Origin: Halovenus rubra
GTDB lineage: Archaea; Halobacteriota; Halobacteria; Halobacteriales; Haloarculaceae
Length of the DNA stretch: 64,000 nt
Direction: 5' to 3'
NCBI RefSeq assembly: GCF_026586665.1
Contig: NZ_JAODIY010000001.1
Location: forward strand, 124,001-188,000
A program made the position numbers and the translations under genes. Every line of letters starts with the position of its first letter. Within the stretch, counting starts at the first letter, position 1. Under the pieces are notes generated by a model, which worked only from the letters and a program-made list of their open reading frames with translations, had not been told where the DNA came from and did not search any database. Below, piece by piece: positions 26,985 to 35,200 of this stretch.

Positions 26985-27458
26985 ATGGTCGTTGTTGACG
27001 TTACAGCCCCACTGTCCGTTCCATTCCGGTTCATTGTTGGCGTTCTCGCTGGCATCGTTGCAACGCTGGCTATGGATGGTGTGATGGCACAGCTTCCCGA
27101 AGGAAATACGCCACCATCTATCGCAGCTGGTGTCTTGACAGAAAACCAGCCGGCGGATGCTCCGGACCGGCTTGGAACGGTTGTCCACTACATCGCCGGT
27201 CTGCTGACCGGCCCACTGTTTGTCTGGGTTCTGTTTGGGGCAGAGGCCGTACTCGATGGCCCATCTCTTCTCTCGACAGCGGCGGCCACAGTTACTCTCT
27301 ACGTGTTGATGGTGGGGTTCTTTGCTGTTGTTGTCTTGCCACGGTCACAGGTTGCCGGACAGCGTCTCGGAACAATTCGCCGGGACTGGGCACTCTGTGC
27401 GCTCACTTACCTTCTGGTGCTTGTTCCACTGGTCGAACTCGCCTCGCGTGCCCTGTGA
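26985..27458 (+). CDS. Uncharacterised four-helix membrane protein
   Basis: 157 residues with four hydrophobic stretches (near 12-35, 67-85, 92-112 and 133-152). Not recognised beyond a general likeness to conserved haloarchaeal membrane proteins. It is divergent from the TatA-like gene, with an AT-rich run (AACAAAAAGCC near 26955) in the promoter position for a leaderless start at 26985. No function assigned. Confidence 0.6.
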   Translation: MVVVDVTAPLSVPFRFIVGVLAGIVATLAMDGVMAQLPEGNTPPSIAAGVLTENQPADAPDRLGTVVHYIAGLLTGPLFVWVLFGAEAVLDGPSLLSTAAATVTLYVLMVGFFAVVVLPRSQVAGQRLGTIRRDWALCALTYLLVLVPLVELASRAL

Positions 27459-27583
27459 CAGGCCTCATCGAACCAAGCACAGGAATAGACACATGTGGCT
27501 GCTTGCCTTACTGTTAGCTAATGCTCTCGAAGCTGTTGAACTATCTCCGTGGACGCTGGCGAACGCGACAAAGTAACGCGGAG

Positions 27584-27730
27584 ATGAACCCGACTGAGGT
27601 GCCACAGTACGGCGAGTCGGTGAACTTCATGCCCTGTCCCGAATGTGGCGAAGGCTCGATGCAGTACGACGAGGACGTTGGTGCTCCAAAATGCAGTGCG
27701 TGTGGTGCAGTTGACGACAGACGAACGTGA
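27584..27730 (+). CDS. Small zinc-ribbon protein
   Basis: 48 residues from the ATG at 27584; the frame is open from 27521, adding a basic 21-residue leader that is less likely. Two Cys pairs (CPEC, CSAC) 18 residues apart form a single zinc ribbon. Such mini-proteins are common in haloarchaea and mostly uncharacterised; roles in RNA or protein binding are plausible. It converges on the next gene with a 9-bp gap. Confidence 0.6.
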   Translation: MNPTEVPQYGESVNFMPCPECGEGSMQYDEDVGAPKCSACGAVDDRRT

Positions 27731-27739
27731 TGGGTGCCC

Positions 27740-28051
27740 TCACTCTGTGTGTGTCTCGTCGAGATGCCGTTCTATCGACGCTGCGTATTCGGCAGCTACT
27801 CCCAACTCGCTTTCGTCGGCTGTTGCAACCGTTTCAGCACGCTCACACCCGTGCAACACCTGCTGCCGGAGGTCACTTTCGGGAAGTTTGTTGTCCGCAA
27901 CTGTTGCAGCACTCGTAATTGCCGCTACGCCTGTCTCCCTGTCGCCACGCTTGAACGCAGCGCTGGACTCCCGACACAGCTGTGACAGGACGGATGCGAT
28001 ATCTTCGGGTACGTTCACGGTAAGTAATGATGAACTTGACCGACAAAACAA
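27740..28051 (-). CDS. Small helical haloarchaeal protein of unknown function
   Basis: 103 residues if started at 28051; a GTG at 28018 would give 92 residues starting just before NVPEDIASVLSQLC and looks more natural. Helical and acidic, no membrane segment, no known motif. It is the last apparently chromosomal gene before the degenerate tRNA-end repeat at 28131, so it marks the left edge of the island. Confidence 0.5.
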   Translation of the reverse strand: MFCRSSSSLLTVNVPEDIASVLSQLCRESSAAFKRGDRETGVAAITSAATVADNKLPESDLRQQVLHGCERAETVATADESELGVAAEYAASIERHLDETHTE

Positions 28052-28130
28052 CTCTGTCGCTGTGCTAGTTCGTTACTTTTTGATATCACTCGACAGCAAA
28101 CACGTTCTTTGGTTTCACTCCCAACAAAAA

Positions 28131-28152
28131 GAGCCGGTGAAGGGCATTCAAG
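28131..28152 (+). repeat. Degenerate attachment-site copy of the tRNA-Thr 3' end
   Basis: GAGCCGGTGAAGGGCATTCA matches the antisense 3' end of the tRNA-Thr gene (44362 onward) at GCCGGTG, then AGGG, TT and AA, about 15 of 21 positions. It is in the same orientation as the exact 12-bp copy at 37738, and an integrase-like start follows at 28191, the same layout as at 37738/37806. Interpreted as the decayed left attachment site of an older island. Confidence 0.5.
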
Positions 28153-28190
28153 TAAAACTTTACAATCTCACGTATATAGTATATACCTGT

Positions 28191-28394
28191 ATGTCCGACC
28201 CACGAAGCGAGATTGACCGCCTCCGCGAGCGCATCCAGGCCGGTGAGCGCGGCGGCAGCGAGGCCGACCGGGAGGTAGTCTGTCCCGCCAGTCGCGGCGT
28301 GACAGACCCCCGAGCGCACGTATACGAGGTGCCCTTCCGCGGATCCAGCAAGTCCGGGTCGTACTCGAAGGTCGCCTTTCGATCAGCGGGATAA
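28191..28394 (+). pseudogene. Truncated tyrosine-integrase N-terminus
   Basis: ATG at 28191, with TTTACAATC about 30 bp upstream. The first 30 residues (MSDPRSEIDRLRERIQAGE, then SEADREVV) read like the N-terminal helix of haloarchaeal XerC/D-like integrases. The following 37 residues do not fit that family and the frame stops at 28394; no catalytic domain is present. It is interpreted as the stump of the integrase that brought in the island. The minus strand over 28320-28400 also reads protein-like (DRKATFEYDPDLLDP) and may be part of whatever replaced the rest. Confidence 0.5.
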
Positions 28395-28448
28395 CACGCC
28401 GGTAAACGGACGGCGCACCGATGGGGGCGCCCGCCCGGCACCCACGGT

Positions 28449-30764
28449 TTACTGCTCGACGCCCTGGATTTCCTTGATCCGTCGAGCGTCGCTGTTCGGA
28501 CCGGGGTACACCCAGCCGGCGCTGGTCTCGCCTGCCGCTTTCTTCTGCTGAACGGTGCCTTTCGGCAGTCCGCCGAGTATCTCGCCGAAGGGCCGGTGGT
28601 CGGGAAACTTGGCGTCGACCGGGAAGTGCTTGGCCCGGTAGGCCGCCTGTTCGGCCTCGGACATCTCGTGGTACCCATCCGCCGCGGGATCGGTGTCGAA
28701 CTCGAGGCGTTCGGCGGTCTTCGTCTCGACGGGAACGCCACCGATCTCGATCGCCGTGTAATCCTTCTTGGCGCCGCCCGGCGACTCGACCGTGTCCGCG
28801 TCAGTACGGATGTTGAGGTACTTGTCCTCCAGGGCGATGCGTTCGTACTCGTAGAGTTCCGACTCCAGGTACCATCGTGAGGTCATGTGGCCCGCGTCGA
28901 GTGGCGGCCGGCGGTGGTGGACGAAGTACCAGTCGTCGCCCTTCTTCGGCGTTGTCGACCGGTCCCAGAAGGAGACGCCGTCGCGGTACGTCTCCGGTTC
29001 CTCCTCGGGATTGACGAGTTGCTCCGGGGACTCGGCCGGGCCGTCGGCGTCGCCGCGAACGACCATCGGATCCAGAAGGAAGGCGAGCGGGTGGGGTTCC
29101 CAGCCGTCGGCCTCCGGGTCGCCAGCCTTGATCTTTGCGAGCATCTCGTCCATGAACTTGGTCTGGAGATAGCCACGCGAATACCGCCGATCGTCCGGCT
29201 TCGTCGGGATTTCCGGCAGTGGCGACGGACCACCCGACGGCTCCTCCCCGTGGATCCGTTCCTCGATGGCACGCTCCGCGTTGTACGCGGCGTTGTCCGG
29301 CTGCTGGCCGAAGTACTCGAGGACCGACTGGGCGGCGGTCTGCATCGCCTCCTCGACGGCCTCCCTCGTGGGTGTAAAGCCCAGCATGGACAGGTCGCCG
29401 GTCGGAAGGTCGATGACCTGAGTTCTCTCGATCGGTGTGTAGATCTGGTTTTCGGTCGTCCGGGCGAACAGCGATCCTGACACCGCGCCGACGAAGTCGC
29501 CGAGGTCGCCGATCTCGCCGGCCGGTTCATCGAGGTTGAGCCCCAGCACCGACGGGCTCGCTGCCCGGTCCGGCGGCGTGTAGGCGTGCAGCGGGAAGTT
29601 GTTGATAAGTCCCCCGTCGACCCAGGTACCGGCGTGGGGGCCGTCCGCGACGGTCGTCGGCCGGTAGACGAACGGAATCGCCATCGACAGGCGGATCGCG
29701 TCCGCGACGCCGATGTCGGGCGTCTCGCCGGTGGCGAAGCTGTCGGCAGTCCCCGACGAGAGGTTCGCACCGACGACCGAGAGATCGATCGGCGAGCCGG
29801 CGGCGAGGTCCCGGAAGGTGACGGTGTCACCGGGCGGAACGCCGGCCGACCGCAGGCCGGCGGTGAGCGCCGCGTCGAGGTACTGCCGGGCGAAGGCACC
29901 CGAGAACACGCCGTCGTGGAACAGCAGGTTCGCGACGTACATCGGGAAGTGGCCGGTCATGAACACCTGGCGGATCGTCTCGGCCGGCAGGCCCGTGTCG
30001 AACTTCCACCGGAGGAGCGCACCGAGCCACCAGGCCGGGCTGTCGAGCATCTCCCCCGAGAAGTAGGCGTCACTGACCTGCGAGGCGTCCTGGACCCCCT
30101 CGATGATCTCGTCGACGGTCTCGCCGGTCTGTGCGGTGATGTAGTCGACGACGGACGTCCGGTACTCCTGGAGTTCGGCCGGCGCTGCGTCGGTGCCCAT
30201 GGCCGTCACCAGCGCACCGCGTTCGGCGGTCGGTCGCGTTACCTCGTCGGTTCCCGAGAGCGTCGGGCTGTCGAGCGTCGACAGGTCCGACCGGTCGAAA
30301 AACCGGGTGATCTCCTCGTCGTCGGTGAGGAGATCGTAGGCCTCGCCCAGGCCGACGTTGCCGGCGAGCAGTCCCGCGGTGATGGCACCCGCGGAGGCAC
30401 CGGCGACGCCGTCGATCCGGTCAGGATCGAGGAAGTAGTCGTCCGGCGCGTCCGCGTCGTCGCCGTCCCGCGCGGGGTTGTGTAGGAAGCCGAGCTCGCC
30501 GAGCGCCGCCAGGGCGCCGAGGAAGGCAAAGGCCTTCGCGCCGCCACCGGAGAACACCAGGTAGCGCACCTGGGACGGCATCGGCGCCGTCCTGACCGGC
30601 CGCTCGGCCTCCGCGAAGCTGCCGCCGTCGATGTCGTCCGGATTGACGCCGGCGCCGAAGGGGCCCTCGTTGCCGTCGGTGGTCTCGGCCTGGGGCGGAT
30701 CCTCGAGGAATAGCTCGAGCTGTTCGGGCTCGTCGTCCTCCCCGGACCCGTCGCCGTTAGCCAT
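28449..30764 (-). CDS. Patatin-like phospholipase with large C-terminal extension
   Basis: 771 residues. After an acidic leader of about 65 residues the patatin domain has the oxyanion loop FSGGGAKAFAFLGAL, the nucleophile elbow GASAG (Ser near residue 150) and the catalytic Asp in VDGGLINNFPL near 395. Patatins hydrolyse acyl chains from lipids. Residues after about 500 form a unique tail with many charged residues and Trp/Tyr (for example GDDWYFVHHRRPP) that I do not recognise. No signal peptide or membrane helix, so it is probably cytoplasmic. Its ATG lies 8 bp inside the preceding patatin gene. High-GC codon use sets it apart from chromosomal neighbours. Confidence 0.85.
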   Translation of the reverse strand: MANGDGSGEDDEPEQLELFLEDPPQAETTDGNEGPFGAGVNPDDIDGGSFAEAERPVRTAPMPSQVRYLVFSGGGAKAFAFLGALAALGELGFLHNPARDGDDADAPDDYFLDPDRIDGVAGASAGAITAGLLAGNVGLGEAYDLLTDDEEITRFFDRSDLSTLDSPTLSGTDEVTRPTAERGALVTAMGTDAAPAELQEYRTSVVDYITAQTGETVDEIIEGVQDASQVSDAYFSGEMLDSPAWWLGALLRWKFDTGLPAETIRQVFMTGHFPMYVANLLFHDGVFSGAFARQYLDAALTAGLRSAGVPPGDTVTFRDLAAGSPIDLSVVGANLSSGTADSFATGETPDIGVADAIRLSMAIPFVYRPTTVADGPHAGTWVDGGLINNFPLHAYTPPDRAASPSVLGLNLDEPAGEIGDLGDFVGAVSGSLFARTTENQIYTPIERTQVIDLPTGDLSMLGFTPTREAVEEAMQTAAQSVLEYFGQQPDNAAYNAERAIEERIHGEEPSGGPSPLPEIPTKPDDRRYSRGYLQTKFMDEMLAKIKAGDPEADGWEPHPLAFLLDPMVVRGDADGPAESPEQLVNPEEEPETYRDGVSFWDRSTTPKKGDDWYFVHHRRPPLDAGHMTSRWYLESELYEYERIALEDKYLNIRTDADTVESPGGAKKDYTAIEIGGVPVETKTAERLEFDTDPAADGYHEMSEAEQAAYRAKHFPVDAKFPDHRPFGEILGGLPKGTVQQKKAAGETSAGWVYPGPNSDARRIKEIQGVEQ

Positions 30765-32259
30765 CCGCGGTCACCCCGCGCTCGCCGCTCGTAGCCTTGC
30801 CGCCACTGCCGCGTTGGAGGAACTCGTTCACGGTCGTGCTGGCCCGTTGCTCGGCACGCCGCTTTCCGAAGTACTCGTAGACCGCCTGGGCACTGGCGAC
30901 CAGCGCCGGCCGGATGCGACTCGTGTTCTTCGGCACCGAGAGATATGGCAGGTCACCGACCGGCAGCCCGATCGTCTGGAGATGGTCGCGCGGCCCCCGG
31001 ATCCGCCCGGTGGTGCTGACCTCGACGAACCGCCCGGCGACGGCGCGAGCGAGGTCGACGAAGGAGTCGACCGAGCGCCCCCGCGGCGGCCCGACGTCGA
31101 AGCCGAGTACCGAGCCGGGCAATCCATCACCGCCGTCGAAGGCGTGGAGTGGGTAGGCGTTGGCGATGCTGCCGTCGACCCAGATCCCCTCGTGACTGCC
31201 GTCCTCGACGAACGTCGGCTTTAGCAACAACGGGAACGCCATCGTCATTCGGAGCGCGTCGGCGACGGGGACGTCGGGCGTCAGATCGGCGGAGAAGATT
31301 TCCCCGCTCCGCGTCGCGACGTTGGTCCCGGTCAGGGCGAGCGGCGTGCGAAAGCCCTTGCCGTTGGAGTGGGTGCCGTGCACGTAGCCGGCGAACTGCG
31401 AGAAGGTGAGGTTCCCGAGGTCTGCGATGGCGGTGTAGGTGGCCGTGGTGCCGTCGCCCGGCCCGCGTTCGGAGGCGACCTGGTGCTCGCGTTCGGCCGC
31501 CCGACGGGCCGCCCGCTCATTCGCCTCACCGCGGCGGCCGACCTCGTGCAGCGGCGACTCGGGTGAGCCGAAGCTATGGCGAAGTTCGTGGCCGGAGAAC
31601 AATCCGTAGTCGGTCACGAGGTTACGGACGTATGTCGCCATGTCACCGCTCCCGAGCACTCGGTCGATCAACACCTGGGGCACGCCGTGGCCGACGGTGT
31701 CGTCGACCACCCCGAGGAAGCCCGCGGCGACCGTCCCGCGAATGTTGAGGTCCTCCGTCATCACCGGATACCCGACATCAGCGACCTCCCCCGCGAGTCG
31801 GCCCGTCATCGACGAGACGATCGGATCCCACAGCGCCTCGTGGGGGGCGGTGAGATCCTCCGTCTGAATGCCCTCGAAGGTGGGACGGTGGCGGCGTTCC
31901 CACGGCTCCTTGGCGAGGACGACCGGGAGCAGATCCTGCTGGTCCTCGCCACCAGGGACCGCGATATTGTACGCCGTCTTCACGCCGACGCCCATCGCGA
32001 GCAAGGTCGCCACGAAGCCACCGGTCGAGGAGCCGGCGATCGCCTTGGTCTTTGCCGGATCGAGGTAGTGGTCGACCGCAGGCTGGTAGGGCGAGGCGGG
32101 TGGTGCCTCGACGCGCTTCAGGTATCCCAGGTCGCCGAGGGCCGCGAGCGCGCCGAAGTGGGCAACGGCGCGGGCCCCACCGCCACCGAGGACAAGGTAC
32201 TCGACGTCCTCCGGCGACTCGATGGGAACCGCGTCGGTACTCGGTCGCCCGGCGGGCAT
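30757..32259 (-). CDS. Second patatin-like phospholipase
   Basis: 500 residues. YLVLGGGGARAVAHFGAL is the oxyanion loop, AIAGSSTGGFVATLL contains the GxSxG nucleophile (Ser near residue 77), and WVDGSIANAYPLHAF carries the catalytic Asp with DGS in place of the usual DGG. It shares overall layout with the next gene, so the two are probably an old duplication that has diverged strongly. Its ATG overlaps the stop of the giant gene by one base (TAATG), so translation is coupled. No export signal. Activity on archaeal ether lipids is not obvious; bacterial or viral ester lipids, or protein acyl groups, are possible targets. Confidence 0.85.
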   Translation of the reverse strand: MPAGRPSTDAVPIESPEDVEYLVLGGGGARAVAHFGALAALGDLGYLKRVEAPPASPYQPAVDHYLDPAKTKAIAGSSTGGFVATLLAMGVGVKTAYNIAVPGGEDQQDLLPVVLAKEPWERRHRPTFEGIQTEDLTAPHEALWDPIVSSMTGRLAGEVADVGYPVMTEDLNIRGTVAAGFLGVVDDTVGHGVPQVLIDRVLGSGDMATYVRNLVTDYGLFSGHELRHSFGSPESPLHEVGRRGEANERAARRAAEREHQVASERGPGDGTTATYTAIADLGNLTFSQFAGYVHGTHSNGKGFRTPLALTGTNVATRSGEIFSADLTPDVPVADALRMTMAFPLLLKPTFVEDGSHEGIWVDGSIANAYPLHAFDGGDGLPGSVLGFDVGPPRGRSVDSFVDLARAVAGRFVEVSTTGRIRGPRDHLQTIGLPVGDLPYLSVPKNTSRIRPALVASAQAVYEYFGKRRAEQRASTTVNEFLQRGSGGKATSGERGVTADG

Positions 32260-35200
32260 TACTCGTCCTCCGGCGGGGCGGACTCGTCCGCCGACCGGGG
32301 TGGGGCCGACGAGTCCCAGCCACCGTCGACGGCTGGCTCGGCGGCACCCGAACCCAGGGCGCCCTCGGTGAGCATCGTCGCCGCGGCGGTCGTCGTGTCG
32401 TACAGTTCGTTGACGGGCGTGATCATGTCGGGCAGTGCGTCCGAGGCCTGGAGTTTGATCAGCGACGTCGGGACGGTGTTGAACCAGTGCTCGCCGGAGT
32501 ACTCCGAGCCCTCGGCCGCGCCCTGTTGCTGGCGGAGTTCCGAGACGATGTCGACGTATCGGGGATCGTCGATTTCCTCGATGGTTCCCTCCTTGAGGAA
32601 CGGGATGCCCGTCTGCATGAACCGCATGACGTTGGGCTCGAACCCGGGCCGCACCGGGACGACGAACCGCGCAGCGCCGGCGGTCAGGAACGACTCGAAC
32701 TTCGGATCCGAGTCGTCACGCGTGAGCCGCGTCGTCCAGGACTCCCGGTCCGCCCAGTAGTAGGGGTAGAAGACGTAGGTCCCCTGTTGCCACTCGAAGG
32801 ACTGCTCGAAGAACTGCAGGTCGTCTTTCATTCCGGGGATCGCGGACTCCTCGATCCCGGGGAAGGATAGTGAGTCGTTGCCGTTCTCGCCGGGCATGGT
32901 CACGGCGTCGAAGTCGAGTTCGAAGCGCCGCATCAGCTCGATCGACGCTCGCTTGAGCTCCTTCCGTTCGGTCTCGCGGTTCTGCTTGGGGTTCTCGCCT
33001 TCGATGTTCACGCCGGCGCCAACCTTCGCCGCCTCGACTTCGCTCTCGTACTCGTCGCGACGGCGACGGTAGGCCGCCATGATCTTCCGGTGGACCTCGG
33101 CTTTCCACTCGCGCAGTGCGTCGTCGGTGCGTTCGAGCGTCGCCGTCGCGACGACGTTGTAGTCGGTCGTGTTGCGGGCCGACAGCGTGACAGGGACGCG
33201 GTCGTACTCGTCGCTGTTCAGGTAGAAATACTCCGTTTCGGCGGGGTCTGCCTTGTCGTCGCCGGCGTCGGCGGAGGAATGGACGTTCTGGATCCGGTGG
33301 CTCGGGCCCGAGCCGGGGTCGTCCGTACCGACGTTGACGCGGATGCCAGCACCCAAGCTGTGGTTCTTCCGGTGCATGTAGCCGGAGAAGACGGCGACGG
33401 TCCCCACGCTGTAGCCGTCTGGGACGTCGATGAACTTGGTGTCGTAGGATGGCGCCTCGTCGTTGCCGCTGCTGACGCCCTCCCCACCTTTCATCTTGAT
33501 CGTCTTCTTGCGACGGTGGGCCGGTGGAGCCGGCACGTCCTCGGCCTCGTAGTGGGTGGCGTACCACTGGTAGTTCGACGGAGTGATGTCGTCGTACGAG
33601 AGGCGCTTTTCGTACACCGGCGCCCCCTGCTCGCGCTCGGCACCGGTAGTGACGTCACCGCCGAAGTCGACCGCCTTCGGTTCGATGGGCTTCTCGGCGG
33701 TCTTCTCCTTTGGCTTGGCGCCCTGGGCGTACCGGTACCCAGCGGCGGGATCGGGCACGAGGAACTCGACCATCAGCCGCGGTCGGTCGAACTCGTGGAC
33801 GTCCATCCGGTAGGTCTTCTCCAGCCACCGGTAGATGCCGGTGATGTGGTCGTCGCCGTCGTTCTCGAACGCGTGACGGTTGCGCTCGATGATCTCCTCG
33901 CGGATGCGTTTCGTCGTCTCGGTCGTCACCCGCTCCTCGACGCGACGGGTGGCCTGCCGGGTGATCTCCTGGGCCGTGGAGACGGCCGTCCGTTTGGACT
34001 TCTGCTTGGAATGCTGCCGGGAGTACCCGAAGTTCGTATCGACGGAGACGGGGCCGTACTTCGCCGACACGTTGACGCCGGCCTCGACGCCCCACTGATC
34101 GTTGATCACCGTCTCCGACTCGCGTTTGATCTCGTTGCGCTGGGTCGTCTGGAGGTCCTGCTTCTCGCTTTTGATCGTCTTCTCCTTCCGGCGAGTGGTC
34201 TCCTCGGTCACCTCCGACTCCCGGTGGACCCGCTCGCGGGTCTCGCTCTCCATGACGTTCTCGACGTGGGCGATCTCGCCGGCCTCGTAGCGCGGGCCGA
34301 CCTGCTTGACCACGCGCAGATCGCCGAAGCCGAGGACCGTGACGCCCTCGGCACGGTAGGACTCTGCATCGTCCTCCTCGGCCGACTCGTCGCTCCCCCA
34401 CCAGGCGCCGCCAACGCTACCGGACAGGGGCTGTGACGATCCGGAGGACCGACCCTCGCCGATCAGCATCGGTCCGTCCTCGGTCGCGACCAGCCGTTCG
34501 TACGCGCCGACCGTCTCGTCCAGGAGTCGCTCGTTGATGCGGCGGGCTTCCTCGCTGACGCGCTCGGTCGCGTCGTCGATCGACCCGTCGCCGGGTTCGA
34601 TCCCGAGGCTCGACAGCGTCGAGCGAGCGCGATCGGACAGGTCGGCCATCCGATCCTCGTCGAGCGGCCGACCGCCGCCGGCCCGTCGCTCCGCGAGGCG
34701 GTCGACAAGTTGCTCGATCGAGTCGAAAGCGTCCGCAAGCTGGGCGTTCGTCGCGTCGTCGACCGCCCCGCCAGCGGCCCGCTCGGCGCGACGGATCGCC
34801 GCCGGGACGTCGGTTTCGTCGGCCGCCGACCGCTCGCGCGCCGGCGCCTCGTCCGCAAACTGTCTGCCCTCGCCGTCGGTGAGCGGGGCCTCCAGTGCTC
34901 CGGACGGCGGTGCCGTGGCCGCCGTCCGCAGTTCGTCGGCGGCAGCCTCCAAATCGTGTAATCGGTCTGCGAGCGTCGACCCGTCGGCACGGCGGCCGGA
35001 CGAACCGCCAGCACTCGGCGGTGACTCGACGGGGAGCGCCGAGAGCGCGGGAACGGCCTCGGGGAGCGCGACCTGTCGGTCCAGCACCGCCGGCGCGTCG
35101 ACTGTCTCGCCGTCGGCCGCCCTGCGGATGGCGTCGACGAGCCGCGTTCCGTCCCGAAGCGAGGCGCGGACCGACTCGTCGACCCCGATCGGGTGGAGCG

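Noticed and set aside
28449-32259. CBASS system (patatin effector)
   Set aside because: No CD-NTase/cGAS-like nucleotidyltransferase, Cap2/Cap3 or HORMA/TRIP13 partner motif is present next to the patatins.
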